Assembly: GCA_963931655.1 (NCBI GenBank)
Contig: OZ007036.1
Location: forward strand, 124,001-188,000
From: Butyricicoccus_B sp017886875
Lineage (GTDB): Bacteria > Bacillota > Clostridia > Oscillospirales > Butyricicoccaceae
DNA length: 64,000 nucleotides
Reading direction: 5' to 3'
Both the position numbers and the translations under genes were made by a program. Below the pieces are notes generated by a model, which did no database searches, had not been told where the DNA came from, and saw nothing but the letters and a program-made list of their open reading frames with translations. This document shows positions 33,399 to 42,958 of this stretch, piece by piece (position 1 is the first letter of the stretch; every line of letters starts with the position of its first letter).

Positions 33399-34340
33399 AT
33401 GTTAGAAAATCAGCTTATATGCATAGTAGGCCCAACTGCAAGCGGTAAAACTGCTCTTTCAGTTGCTCTTGCAAAATATATAAATACAGAAATTATCTCC
33501 GCTGACTCTATGCAAATTTATAAAGGCATGGATATAGGTACTGCAAAGCCAAGTATTTCAGAACGTGATGGAGTTATTCATCATATGTTTGATATTTGTG
33601 AAAAAGGTGAGGATTTTTCTGTAGCTCGCTATGTGGAAATGGCGGATAATATAGCTCAGGATATATTAAAAAGAGGTAAAATTCCCATTATAGTAGGCGG
33701 TACAGGTCTTTATATGGATTCACTTATAGAGTGCAGCATATTTTCTGGTGATGAAACTGATGAAAAACTAAGAATAGAGCTTGAAAACTTTGCAAATGAG
33801 CATGGAAATGAGGCACTTCATGAAAAACTTAGACAAGTTGATGCAGTTAGTGCAGATAGACTTCACCCAAATAATAGAAAACGTGTTATTCGTGCGTTAG
33901 AGGTTTATTATCAAACGGGTATGACTATTGATGAAATGAATGCTAAAAATAAACGCCCTGAGCCTAAATACAAGGCGTTAAAAATAGGCGTTTGCCCGAC
34001 TGATAGAGAAATACTATACGATAGAATAAATAAACGTGTTGATATTATGCTAGAACAAGGCTTGCTTGATGAGGTTAGATGGGTATTTAACGGTGAAAAA
34101 GTTAGTAAAACCGCACTTCAAGCCATAGGTTATAAGGAGTTTTTGCCATACTTAAATGGTGAAAGCTCACTTGATGAATGTGTAGAGGTTTTAAAAAGAC
34201 ATTCACGCAATTATGCAAAGCGTCAACTCACTTGGTTAAAGCGTGACAACTCTATTCACTGGATAAATTATGATTTAAATTCGAGTTTTGACGATGTTTT
34301 TCACAGTTCGACAAAATTCTTGCATGAGTATGGTTTATGA
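33399..34340 (+). CDS. miaA: tRNA dimethylallyltransferase
   Basis: The 313-aa enzyme transfers dimethylallyl to A37 of tRNAs reading UNN codons, making the substrate of MiaB. Motifs are the P-loop VGPTASGKTALS, SADSMQIYKGMDIGTAKP and VGGTGLYMDSL. AAAGGAGGT lies before the ATG, 14 bases after mutL. Confidence 0.96.
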   Translation: MLENQLICIVGPTASGKTALSVALAKYINTEIISADSMQIYKGMDIGTAKPSISERDGVIHHMFDICEKGEDFSVARYVEMADNIAQDILKRGKIPIIVGGTGLYMDSLIECSIFSGDETDEKLRIELENFANEHGNEALHEKLRQVDAVSADRLHPNNRKRVIRALEVYYQTGMTIDEMNAKNKRPEPKYKALKIGVCPTDREILYDRINKRVDIMLEQGLLDEVRWVFNGEKVSKTALQAIGYKEFLPYLNGESSLDECVEVLKRHSRNYAKRQLTWLKRDNSIHWINYDLNSSFDDVFHSSTKFLHEYGL

Positions 34341-34373
34341 TATTTCCATAAATTAGAAATTCGGAGGAATATC

Positions 34374-34610
34374 ATGAAAACAGAAATCAATTTACAGGAC
34401 GCTTTTTTAAATGTGGTAAGACAACAGGCTCAGCCAGTTACAGTTTTTTTAATGAATGGCTTTCAAATGCGTGGTATAGTTCGTGGGTTTGATAGTTTTG
34501 TTGTTATTTTCGAGGTAGAGGGTAAACAACAAATGATTTATAAACACGCAATTTCTACTGTTGTTCCACAGCATAAAGTGGAATTTTACACAAGGAAAGA
34601 TGAAAAATAA
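34374..34610 (+). CDS. hfq: RNA chaperone Hfq
   Basis: The 78-aa protein has both Sm motifs: VTVFLMNGFQMRGIVRGFDS and the Hfq-specific MIYKHAISTVVP. It pairs small RNAs with messages as a hexamer. The position after miaA is the standard one. CGGAGGA precedes the ATG. Confidence 0.96.
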   Translation: MKTEINLQDAFLNVVRQQAQPVTVFLMNGFQMRGIVRGFDSFVVIFEVEGKQQMIYKHAISTVVPQHKVEFYTRKDEK

Positions 34611-34638
34611 GTCGTTTTTCATCTATTTATAATGGACG

Positions 34639-35883
34639 ATGATTGCTTTGAAACAAAAAAAGAAATTTAATACTAGACGTTTGGGAATTATGATTTTTAT
34701 AATCATTATGCTATCAATAGTTTTGTGGCAAATTATGGTTAATAGAACAGAAACTCAAACGGCAACAAATGTTACAGTAAACGATTCATTTATGGCGAAT
34801 GGCTGGTTTTTCAGAAATGAAGTTGTAGTACAAGGCACAACAGGCGATACAGTGAAACATATTGTACAAGGCGGTGAAAAGGTACAGAAAAATGCTGCTC
34901 TTGCTATTGTTTATGCAAACGCTAATGCTTTGGAAAGCAGTCAAAAGATAAGTGTACTAGATGACCAGATAGAGCTTTTAGAAAATACTGCACAGATGAT
35001 AACAACCGGAAGTGATACTGTTAAAATTGAAAGCATGATTACAAATAAAATTGTAGAAATATCTTCTCAAATGCAACAAAGTACAGTTTCTGGTATACAA
35101 TCAGGTGTTAATGAATTTAGAAATTTATGTTTACGTAGAGCGATTGATACTGTTGATAAAGAAGTTTTACTCAATCAAGCACAATCATTAAAATCAGAAA
35201 GAAACTATTTAGAGCAACAAATAGGAAATAGCAGTATGACAATTGCTTCACCAGCTTCTGGGTTTTTCTCTGAAATTGTTGATGGCTTTGAAACACAACT
35301 TACAATATCAACACTTGATAATATGACAGCAGAAGAACTTGAAAATCTTGATTCTAGTAAAATAAACTCTGCATCATCAGATACACTTGGTAAAATTGTT
35401 CAAGATTTTCGCTGGTATTTTGCTATGTCTGTTCCAAAAGAAAAAATAGAAGATTTATCAGTGGGTGATTCATTATTGCTCAGATTTGCACAGGTTAGTA
35501 GTGATATACAAGTTTCTGTATATGATATACACAAACAAAAAAATCAAGAAAATGCACTTTTAATAGTTAGTGGTATGGAAATAACACCAGAAATTTTAAG
35601 TATGCGTTATCAATCTGTAGAAGTAATTAAGAAAATATACACTGGTATACAAGTGCCTAAGAGTGCAGTTAGAATACAGACTGATAGCGAAGGAAATAAT
35701 ACTCAAGGTGTGTTTATTTTGCCAGACTCAATAAGCCGATTTAAACCAATAGAGGTTTTGTATGAATATGGAGATTATTACATAGTAAAACAGGGTACAA
35801 CTACTCAAAATACAGGGCTTGTTGTTGGTGATAAAATTATTGTAAAGGGACGAGACCTTGAAGATTTGAAGGTGGTAAAATGA
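34639..35883 (+). CDS. HlyD-like membrane-anchored protein
   Basis: The 414-aa protein has one N-terminal membrane helix (residues 15-34), then a lipoyl-like half (HIVQGGEKVQKNAALAIVY), a helical hairpin of about 110 residues, and a beta-rich C-terminal half with VGDKIIVKGRDLEDL. That is the layout of a membrane fusion protein. In clostridia such a gene often precedes yggS-sepF, so a role near the division site is possible. The start at 34639 has only a weak ribosome site; TTG 34648 is an alternative. Its stop overlaps the yggS start by 4 bases. Confidence 0.75.
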   Translation: MIALKQKKKFNTRRLGIMIFIIIMLSIVLWQIMVNRTETQTATNVTVNDSFMANGWFFRNEVVVQGTTGDTVKHIVQGGEKVQKNAALAIVYANANALESSQKISVLDDQIELLENTAQMITTGSDTVKIESMITNKIVEISSQMQQSTVSGIQSGVNEFRNLCLRRAIDTVDKEVLLNQAQSLKSERNYLEQQIGNSSMTIASPASGFFSEIVDGFETQLTISTLDNMTAEELENLDSSKINSASSDTLGKIVQDFRWYFAMSVPKEKIEDLSVGDSLLLRFAQVSSDIQVSVYDIHKQKNQENALLIVSGMEITPEILSMRYQSVEVIKKIYTGIQVPKSAVRIQTDSEGNNTQGVFILPDSISRFKPIEVLYEYGDYYIVKQGTTTQNTGLVVGDKIIVKGRDLEDLKVVK

Positions 35884-36593
35884 CAAAACAGCAGTTGATT
35901 TATGAAAATGTACAAGCCGTAAAGGAGCGTATAGAAAATGCTGCTAAAAAAGCAGGTAGAAATCCAGAAGATATTCATTTGGTAGCTGCAACCAAAATGA
36001 ACGATGCTGAGTGCGTTAAAGCTGCTATCAAGGCAGGCATTAAAATAGCTGGTGAAAACCGAGTGCAAGAGCTTGTAGAAAAATATGAACAAAATGCTTA
36101 TGAAGGTGCTAATCTTCATTTTATAGGCAGTTTACAAACCAATAAAGTTAAATTTTTGGTTGGAAAAGTTCAGCTTATTCAGTCTGTTGATTCAGAAAAA
36201 TTAGCTGGTGTCATTGCGAAGTATGCACAGAAAAACGGAATATGTCAAGATATTTTGCTTGAAGTCAATATTGCAAAAGAAGCATCTAAAAGCGGTATAT
36301 ATCCAGAAGCATTACCTGAAATTATCGAAAATTTGTGCAATATAGACGGTTTGCGTATAAGAGGTCTTATGGCAATTCCGCCAATTTCTCATTTTATCGG
36401 TGAAAATTTGTGTCATTTTGATAAAATGCGAGAACTATTTATTGACATATCACAAAAAAAATACGATAATGTATCTATGGACTTTTTATCAATGGGTATG
36501 TCCGGCGACTTTGAAGACGCAATTTCATGCGGCTCTAATATGGTTCGTGTTGGTACAGCAATCTTTGGAGCTCGTCCATATATGATTAAGTGA
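35880..36593 (+). CDS. yggS: YggS-type PLP homeostasis protein
   Basis: The 237-aa protein is a single TIM barrel binding pyridoxal phosphate through the Lys in LVAATKMND. AGENRVQELVEKYE, LHFIGSLQTNKVKF and FLSMGMSGDFEDAISCGSNMVRVG are family blocks. It buffers PLP and has no known enzyme activity. It lies before sepF in most Firmicutes, as here. Confidence 0.94.
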   Translation: MTKQQLIYENVQAVKERIENAAKKAGRNPEDIHLVAATKMNDAECVKAAIKAGIKIAGENRVQELVEKYEQNAYEGANLHFIGSLQTNKVKFLVGKVQLIQSVDSEKLAGVIAKYAQKNGICQDILLEVNIAKEASKSGIYPEALPEIIENLCNIDGLRIRGLMAIPPISHFIGENLCHFDKMRELFIDISQKKYDNVSMDFLSMGMSGDFEDAISCGSNMVRVGTAIFGARPYMIK

Positions 36594-36638
36594 AGTGATT
36601 AAACGGATTTTCTATACCGTTAAGGAGGAAATAATAGA

Positions 36639-37196
36639 ATGGCATCTTTAAAGGGATTTTTAGATTGGGTTAAAGGTGATGATATGGAAGACGATTACGA
36701 GGACTACGCACCAAATACTCAACCACAAGCCCCACAGGCTGCTCAAGCTGCTCCAAATATAAATCAGCAGCCTCCACAGCCTCAGCAGCCCGCTCAAGAA
36801 GAAAACTTTTCTTACAATGCTAATTATAATAACAATAATTCAAATTATAATAACAACAACAATAATAATAATTCAGATTCACAAAAACAAAATAGTAAGG
36901 TGGTTAGTATGCACTCTACAAATCAGCTTGCAGTTGTGCTTGTAAAACCTGATAGATTTGAAAATGCAGCAGAAATTGCAGATCATCTAAAGGAAAAGCG
37001 TACTGTTGTTCTAAATCTTGAGCAAACCAATAAAGAAGTTGCTCGTCGCTTGGTTGATTTTTTAAGTGGCGTAGCTTATGCAAATGAGGGAAAAATTAAG
37101 CGTGTCGCTAATAGCACTTATATTATTACCCCTTATAATGTCGATATTTTAGGCGACCTTTTAGACGAACTTGAAAGCAACGGCTTATACTTATAA
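36639..37196 (+). CDS. sepF: Cell division protein SepF
   Basis: The 185-aa protein has an N-terminal membrane-binding helix (MASLKGFLDWVKG), a long Pro/Gln- and Asn-rich linker, and a C-terminal SepF core (VVLVKPDRFENAAEIADHLK, VLNLEQTNKEVARRLVDFLSG). It links FtsZ to the membrane. The linker contains poly-Asn runs encoded by AAT/AAC repeats. TTAAGGAGG precedes the ATG. Confidence 0.94.
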   Translation: MASLKGFLDWVKGDDMEDDYEDYAPNTQPQAPQAAQAAPNINQQPPQPQQPAQEENFSYNANYNNNNSNYNNNNNNNNSDSQKQNSKVVSMHSTNQLAVVLVKPDRFENAAEIADHLKEKRTVVLNLEQTNKEVARRLVDFLSGVAYANEGKIKRVANSTYIITPYNVDILGDLLDELESNGLYL

Positions 37197-37202
37197 TTTA
37201 TT

Positions 37203-37472
37203 ATGTTTTATTTTTTAATTAATATCGTAGCGACACTTATAAGAATTTTACAGTTTATGATGTTTGCAAGAGCTATTTTCTCTTGGTTTCCTCAAATGCA
37301 AAATTCTTCCATTGCAGAATTTTTGTATATGGTTACAGAACCGGTCATTATGCCTGTAAGGGGACTGCTTAACCGCATTCCTAGTATACGCATGATGCCG
37401 ATTGACTTGGCATTTTTCTGTACTTTTATCTTGCTTGAATTTATTCAGCTAATGCTGTATAACTTGTACTAA
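37203..37472 (+). CDS. YggT-family membrane protein
   Basis: The 89-aa protein has two membrane helices with the motif FARAIFSWFP, then EPVIMPVRGLLNRIP. It is of unknown function and lies between sepF and divIVA as in other Firmicutes. No good ribosome site is seen, so coupling to sepF, 6 bases upstream, is likely. A GC-rich hairpin without a T run follows at 37489-37509. Confidence 0.88.
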   Translation: MFYFLINIVATLIRILQFMMFARAIFSWFPQMQNSSIAEFLYMVTEPVIMPVRGLLNRIPSIRMMPIDLAFFCTFILLEFIQLMLYNLY

Positions 37473-37540
37473 TAAATGCTTAGGCTAAGGTCGGGGAAAC
37501 TCTCCGACCATTTGTCTTAATATAGGAGGGATAACTTTAT

Positions 37541-38242
37541 ATGTTGACCGTTCAGGAAATACAAGCCATGAGCTTTGAAAAAGCTGTATTTGGCGGTTAT
37601 GATATGAAAGGTGTAGACGAGTTTGTAGAAAAGATAACAGAAACTATAGCTGCTCTTCAAAAAGAAAATGCAGCACTTAAATCAAAAATGAAGGTGCTTG
37701 TTGATAAAATAGAAGAATATCGCAGCGTTGAGGACGGTATGCGTCGTGCTCTTGTTTCTGCACAGAATATAGCTCAGGAAACATTAGAAAAATCTAAAAC
37801 TGAAGCAGAACAATTACTCACTACAGCTAGAACTGAAGCTGAAACTAGAATTGAAAATTATCGTATTCAAATAGCAAATGAAAGTAAGCGTCTTGAAGAG
37901 GCTAAAGCTAAAAATGCAGAATTTGTAGCTCAGCTTTCTGCCGTTTATGAGGAACAGCTTAAATCTCTTGTGGCTCTGTCTGCATCAGATATTCTGGTTG
38001 AAGAACAGGCTGCTGCTTATCCAACAGAGCCTATAAATATGAATACTGAGCCTATAAATATGGACGAGCAGAGTTATATTGACCCTAAATACGATGATGA
38101 TTATGTTAAAAACGATAATGACTATGCTCAAGAAGAAGAAAAGCTTGAGGACACTCAGCGTTTTACAAAGGCTGCTAAAAAAGACGGTCGTTTTAAAATA
38201 ATGGAAGTTCCGCTCACAAGCAGTGAGCAGGCTGAAAAGTAA
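37541..38242 (+). CDS. divIVA: DivIVA-family protein
   Basis: The 233-aa protein opens with the membrane-curvature motif (TVQEIQAMSFEKAVFGGYD, then VDEFVEKI), followed by a long coiled coil to about residue 150 and an acidic tail. It marks poles and division sites. TAGGAGGG precedes the ATG. Confidence 0.9.
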   Translation: MLTVQEIQAMSFEKAVFGGYDMKGVDEFVEKITETIAALQKENAALKSKMKVLVDKIEEYRSVEDGMRRALVSAQNIAQETLEKSKTEAEQLLTTARTEAETRIENYRIQIANESKRLEEAKAKNAEFVAQLSAVYEEQLKSLVALSASDILVEEQAAAYPTEPINMNTEPINMDEQSYIDPKYDDDYVKNDNDYAQEEEKLEDTQRFTKAAKKDGRFKIMEVPLTSSEQAEK

Positions 38243-38285
38243 TACTTTTTTTAGATAGAAACCATGAAAGGAATGAAACGGTACA

Positions 38286-41078
38286 ATGCCGCAGGATTAC
38301 AATGCAACAATTAACCTGCCTAAAACGGATTTTCCAATGCGTGCAGGTCTGCCTAAGCGTGAACCAGCTTTTCTTGAAGGCTGGCAGCAAGGAGAAAACA
38401 AACTTTATCATGATGTAATGAAAAAGAATGAGGGCAAACCTCTATTCGTTCTGCATGATGGCCCTCCATATGCAAATGGTAATTTGCATATGGGACATGC
38501 ACTTAACAAAGTTTTAAAAGACTTTATTGTGCGTTATAAAAATATGGCTGGCTTTAAAGCTCCATATATTCCAGGTTGGGATACTCACGGTTTACCAATC
38601 GAGCGTCAAGCTATTAAGGCTTATGGCATGGACAGAGACAAGGTTTCTGTAAGTGAATTCCGTAAAAAGTGTGAAGAATTTGCTCGTAAGCATGTTGACA
38701 CTCAAAGAGAACAATTTAAGCGTCTGGGTATTTTAGGTGAATGGGAGCGTCCTTACCTCACTTTAACACATGATTTTGAAGCTAAACAAATTGAAATCTT
38801 TGGCGAAATGGCTAAAAAAGGCTATATCTATAAGGGCTTAAAGCCAGTTTACTGGTGTCCTCATGATGAAACTGCGCTTGCGGAAGCTGAGATTGAATAT
38901 CAAGATGAAAAGTGTTCATCTATTTTCGTTAAATTCGCTGTTACCGATGACAAGGGTGTTATCTCTAAGGCTATCGGTACAACTGAAAATGTATACTTTG
39001 TAATTTGGACAACTACTACTTGGACTTTACCAGGTAACCTTGCAATTTCTGTAAATCCATTCTTTGAATATGATTTTGTTAAAGTTCCAAATGGTGAGAT
39101 TTATGTGCTTGCTAAGGAGCTTACAAAGTCTGTTATGGATAGTGCAGGCATTGAAAGCTGGGAAGTTCTTGGTACAGTTCTAGGTTCTGACCTTGAAATG
39201 ATTAAGACACAGCACCCAATTATGAACCGTGAAAGCGTTGTTATCTGCGGTGAACATGTAACATTAGACGCTGGTACTGGTTGTGTACACACAGCTCCAG
39301 GTTTTGGTGCAGAAGACTTTGTTGTATGTCAGAAATATAAAATTGATATTATCGTTCCAGTTGATGGAAAGGGTTATGCAACTGAAGATGCAGGAAAGTA
39401 TGCTGGTATGTACTATGAAAAAACTACTCCAGTTATTCTTGATGACCTCAAGGCTTGCAATGCTCTGCTTGCTATCGAGGAAATTGAACACAGCTATCCA
39501 CATTGCTGGCGTTGTAAAAACCCTATTATCTTCCGTGCTACTGAACAGTGGTTCTGCTCTGTTGATGCTCTCAAGGAGGACGCTGTTAAGGCTTGTCATG
39601 AAATCACTTGGCTACCAGGTTGGGGCGAGGAGCGTATGACCTCTATGATTCAGGAGCGTTCCGACTGGTGTATTTCTCGTCAACGTATTTGGGGTGTACC
39701 AATTCCAATCTTTATTTGTAAGGATTGTGGTAAGCCACTTGTAAACGAGCAGACAATTCAAATTGTATCTAAGCTGTTTAAGGAACATGGTTCTAACTGC
39801 TGGTTTGAAATGGACGCATCGGAAATGTTACCTGCTGATATCAAGTGTGAATGTGGTTGTGGTAACTTTGACAAGGAAACTGATACAATGGACGTTTGGT
39901 TTGACTCTGGTTCAAGCTGGGCTGCTGTTATCGGTGAGCGTGAAGGTCAGCCAATTCCTGTTGATGTTTACCTAGAAGGCAATGACCAATATCGTGGTTG
40001 GTTCCAGTCCTCTATGTTGACTGCTATTGCTACAAAAGGCATTGCTCCATATAAGACAGTTATTACTCATGGTATGATTGTAGATGAAGAACGTCAAAAA
40101 ATGTCCAAATCTGCTGGTAATGGTATCAGCCCTCAAGAGCTAACTGAACAATATGGTGCAGATATTCTCCGTCTGTGGGTTGCATCTGCTGACTATCGTC
40201 AAGATATGCGTATCTCTAAGGATATGTTTAAGCATCTGTCACAGAACTATCTAAAAATTCGTAACACTGCTCGTTATATCCTTGGCAACCTTCAAGGCTT
40301 TGAGCTTAACGAACTTGTGCCTTATGAAAAATTGCCAGAGCTTGATAAATGGGCACTTATGAAGCTAAATGACCTTGTAACTCGTGTTCGCAAGGGTTAT
40401 GATGCTTATGAATTCCACACTGTTATGCATGCTGTTCATAACTTCTGTGTTGTTGATATGTCTAACTTCTATCTTGATGTTATTAAAGATAGATTATACT
40501 GTGATGGTAAGGACAGTTTAAGCCGTCTTGCAGCTCAAACAACTATTTATCATATCTTAAATGCACTTGTTCGTATGATTGCTCCTATTCTTTGCTTTAC
40601 TGCTGATGAAATTTGGAAAGCAATGCCTCATACTGAAAGCGATGATATTGGCAATATTATGTTAAATGATATGGCTGCTGCTTGTGCTGAGTATGATATG
40701 GACGAAGCTAGTAGAGATAAGTGGAACCGCCTATCTGACCTTCGTGACGAGGTTAACAAGGCTCTTGAAAATGCAAGAAATGAAAAGGTAATCGGTAAGC
40801 CACTTGAAGCTTGGGTTACTGTTAATGCAAGCAAGACAACCGCTGATTTCTTAAATAACTGTGGTTTAACTATGGACGAACTTGCTGCACTTTCTGTTGT
40901 ATCTAAGCTGCGTGTTGTTTATAATGCAGAGCTTGATGATGCAGAAAATGATATTTCTGTTGAAATCGAACGTGCTTCTGGTGATAAGTGTGAACGCTGC
41001 TGGATGTATGTTTCTTCTGTTGGCAAGAATGAAAAACACCCAACTCTTTGCGGTCGTTGTGCAGAGGTTGTTGGCTAA
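38286..41078 (+). CDS. ileS: Isoleucyl-tRNA synthetase
   Basis: The 930-aa class I enzyme has HMGH (in NGNLHMGHALNK), the KMSKS loop (RQKMSKSAGNG), the editing domain (TTTTWTLPGNLA) and a C-terminal zinc site (CERCWMYV, then CGRCAEVV). Only 43 bases separate it from divIVA, so there is no room for the T-box leader common on ileS in Firmicutes. Codon use suggests high expression. Confidence 0.97.
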   Translation: MPQDYNATINLPKTDFPMRAGLPKREPAFLEGWQQGENKLYHDVMKKNEGKPLFVLHDGPPYANGNLHMGHALNKVLKDFIVRYKNMAGFKAPYIPGWDTHGLPIERQAIKAYGMDRDKVSVSEFRKKCEEFARKHVDTQREQFKRLGILGEWERPYLTLTHDFEAKQIEIFGEMAKKGYIYKGLKPVYWCPHDETALAEAEIEYQDEKCSSIFVKFAVTDDKGVISKAIGTTENVYFVIWTTTTWTLPGNLAISVNPFFEYDFVKVPNGEIYVLAKELTKSVMDSAGIESWEVLGTVLGSDLEMIKTQHPIMNRESVVICGEHVTLDAGTGCVHTAPGFGAEDFVVCQKYKIDIIVPVDGKGYATEDAGKYAGMYYEKTTPVILDDLKACNALLAIEEIEHSYPHCWRCKNPIIFRATEQWFCSVDALKEDAVKACHEITWLPGWGEERMTSMIQERSDWCISRQRIWGVPIPIFICKDCGKPLVNEQTIQIVSKLFKEHGSNCWFEMDASEMLPADIKCECGCGNFDKETDTMDVWFDSGSSWAAVIGEREGQPIPVDVYLEGNDQYRGWFQSSMLTAIATKGIAPYKTVITHGMIVDEERQKMSKSAGNGISPQELTEQYGADILRLWVASADYRQDMRISKDMFKHLSQNYLKIRNTARYILGNLQGFELNELVPYEKLPELDKWALMKLNDLVTRVRKGYDAYEFHTVMHAVHNFCVVDMSNFYLDVIKDRLYCDGKDSLSRLAAQTTIYHILNALVRMIAPILCFTADEIWKAMPHTESDDIGNIMLNDMAAACAEYDMDEASRDKWNRLSDLRDEVNKALENARNEKVIGKPLEAWVTVNASKTTADFLNNCGLTMDELAALSVVSKLRVVYNAELDDAENDISVEIERASGDKCERCWMYVSSVGKNEKHPTLCGRCAEVVG

Positions 41079-41084
41079 AATAAT

Positions 41085-41117
41085 AAAGGGACAGTCATTT
41101 TAGATTGTCCCTTTTTT
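41085..41117 (+). terminator. Terminator of ileS
   Basis: AAAGGGACAGTC pairs with GATTGTCCCTTT over a 6-base loop, with a T run. Confidence 0.85.
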
Positions 41118-41135
41118 AAGTAAAGAGGTGAAAAA

Positions 41136-41606
41136 ATGCTGATATTAGGTATAATATCTATTGTTTTACTTGTTGGCTTAGACCAGTTTGTTAAATATCT
41201 TACAGTAACACATTTAATAAATGAACCTATTGTGTTAATTGAAAATGTTTTTGAACTTACTTATGTTGAAAATAAAGGTGCGGCTTGGTCAATACTTGAA
41301 AATCAAATCTGGTTTTTCATTATAATGACAATTATTATTTTAGCACTTATAGCCTATGCTTTTTATAAAAAGATGATTTATACAAAGCTTGGTCAAATAT
41401 CACTTGTTTTAATATCTGCGGGAGCAATAGGCAACTTTATTGATAGATTAGCTCACGGTTATGTTATTGATATGTTTAGTTTTAAATTGATTAATTTTCC
41501 AGTTTTTAATGTAGCTGATATTTGTATTGTTTGTGGTGGAATACTATTTGTCTGTTATATGTTGTTTCAGCATGATAAATTTGCAGAAAAGGCAGGTAAA
41601 AAATGA
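41136..41606 (+). CDS. lspA: Lipoprotein signal peptidase
   Basis: The 156-aa protein has four membrane helices. The catalytic Asp residues lie in GNFIDRLAHGYVIDMF and FNVADICIVCG, and NKGAAWSIL is conserved. It removes signal peptides from lipoproteins. AGAGGTG precedes the ATG. Its stop overlaps the start of rluD by 4 bases. Confidence 0.95.
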   Translation: MLILGIISIVLLVGLDQFVKYLTVTHLINEPIVLIENVFELTYVENKGAAWSILENQIWFFIIMTIIILALIAYAFYKKMIYTKLGQISLVLISAGAIGNFIDRLAHGYVIDMFSFKLINFPVFNVADICIVCGGILFVCYMLFQHDKFAEKAGKK

Positions 41607-42526
41607 ACGAAATAATAGTTACAGCACAAAAAGAGGATATTGGTAAGCGTGTTGATAAATTTTTATCAGAGCAGCTCAAAGAGATGACCAGAAATGCTGT
41701 GCAAAATCTGCTTGTAGAAGAAAAAGTTATGATAAATAACAAACCTGTTAAAAAGAATTATAAGTTAACAGGTTTAGAAGAATTTACAGTATTACTTCCA
41801 GAGCCTAAAGAGGTCGAAATAATACCAGAGAATATACCGATTGATATTATTTATGAAGATGATGATATTATAGTTATAAATAAAGCTAGGGGAATGGTGG
41901 TACACCCAGCAGTTGGTAATTGGTCGGGTACACTTGTAAATGCTCTTATGTACCATTGTGGTGACCGTCTTTCGGGTATAAATGGAGAAATTAGACCGGG
42001 GATAGTGCATAGAATAGACAAAGATACAAGCGGTTTACTGGTTGTAGCTAAAAATGATTTTGCCCATCAGCATTTATCCGAGCAAATAGCACGTCATGCA
42101 GTAGAACGTGAATATGAAGCTGTACTTTGCGGAAATCTAAAAGAGGATAGCGGTACAATAAATCAACCTATTGCAAGGCATAAAACCGACCGCAAAAAAA
42201 TGGCAGTGAGTGCAGATGGTAGAAATGCTATTACACATTATAAAGTTTTAGCACGTTATAATGGCTATACACATGCGGGCTTTTGGCTTGAAACAGGTAG
42301 AACACATCAAATTCGTGTACATGCGGCTTTTATCGGTCACCCAATAGTTGGTGATATGGTTTATGGCATGAAAAAAGACCGTTTTTCAAATTTAAATGGT
42401 CAATGTCTTCATGCGAAAAAACTTCGTTTGGTTCACCCAAGAACTGGCAAGCAAATGGAATTTACTGCACCAAGACCAGAGTATTTCACCGAGGTTTTGC
42501 GAAAAATAGGTGCAAATAACAAATAA
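41603..42526 (+). CDS. rluD: RluD-family pseudouridine synthase
   Basis: The 307-aa protein has an S4 RNA-binding domain (KRVDKFLSEQLKEMTR) and an RluA-type catalytic domain with the active Asp in VHRIDKDTSGLLVVAK. It probably modifies 23S rRNA. The position after lspA is standard in Firmicutes. Confidence 0.93.
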   Translation: MNEIIVTAQKEDIGKRVDKFLSEQLKEMTRNAVQNLLVEEKVMINNKPVKKNYKLTGLEEFTVLLPEPKEVEIIPENIPIDIIYEDDDIIVINKARGMVVHPAVGNWSGTLVNALMYHCGDRLSGINGEIRPGIVHRIDKDTSGLLVVAKNDFAHQHLSEQIARHAVEREYEAVLCGNLKEDSGTINQPIARHKTDRKKMAVSADGRNAITHYKVLARYNGYTHAGFWLETGRTHQIRVHAAFIGHPIVGDMVYGMKKDRFSNLNGQCLHAKKLRLVHPRTGKQMEFTAPRPEYFTEVLRKIGANNK

Positions 42527-42534
42527 AATTTATT

Positions 42535-42575
42535 AAAATGGCATGATTAAAAAAACTTATGTCATTTTTGTTTTT
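42535..42575 (+). terminator. Terminator of rluD
   Basis: AAAATGGCAT pairs with ATGTCATTTT over a 14-base loop, then T-rich sequence. Moderate quality. Confidence 0.6.
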
Positions 42576-42652
42576 AGGTGACAATATCACAGAAGAATAT
42601 ATTTTTAGCTGTTATAATAAAGCCATAAATTAAAGCTAAGGAGGACTATAAA

Positions 42653-42958
42653 ATGTCTGTTATCAATATTACGAAAAATAATTTCTCTGAGGAAGTTTTA
42701 AATTCTGATAAACCAGTATTACTGGACTTCTGGGCGAGCTGGTGTGGTCCATGCCGTATGGTTTCTCCAATAATTGATGAAATCGCTAATGAAAGAGCCG
42801 ATATAAAAGTTGGTAAAATTAATGTAGATGAGCAGCCAGAGCTTGCAGCAAAATTTAGTGTTATGAGTATTCCAACTTTAGTTGTAATTAAGGACGGAAA
42901 AATTGTAAATCAGGCAATGGGTGCAAGACCTAAAGCTCAGATTTTAGATATGATTTAA
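42653..42958 (+). CDS. trxA: Thioredoxin
   Basis: The 101-aa protein carries the redox motif WASWCGPCRM (Cys at about 31 and 34) and the cis-Pro in MSIPTLVVIKDG. It reduces protein disulfides. AAGGAGG precedes the ATG. Its stop overlaps the stop of the converging Crp/Fnr gene. A TATAAT lies at 42616-42621 with no clear -35; GTGACAATATCAC further upstream may be a regulator site. Confidence 0.95.
   Translation: MSVINITKNNFSEEVLNSDKPVLLDFWASWCGPCRMVSPIIDEIANERADIKVGKINVDEQPELAAKFSVMSIPTLVVIKDGKIVNQAMGARPKAQILDMI

Noticed and set aside
36800..36900. AAT/AAC-rich stretch in sepF as a repeat array
   Set aside because: It encodes the Asn-rich disordered linker of SepF and stays in frame.
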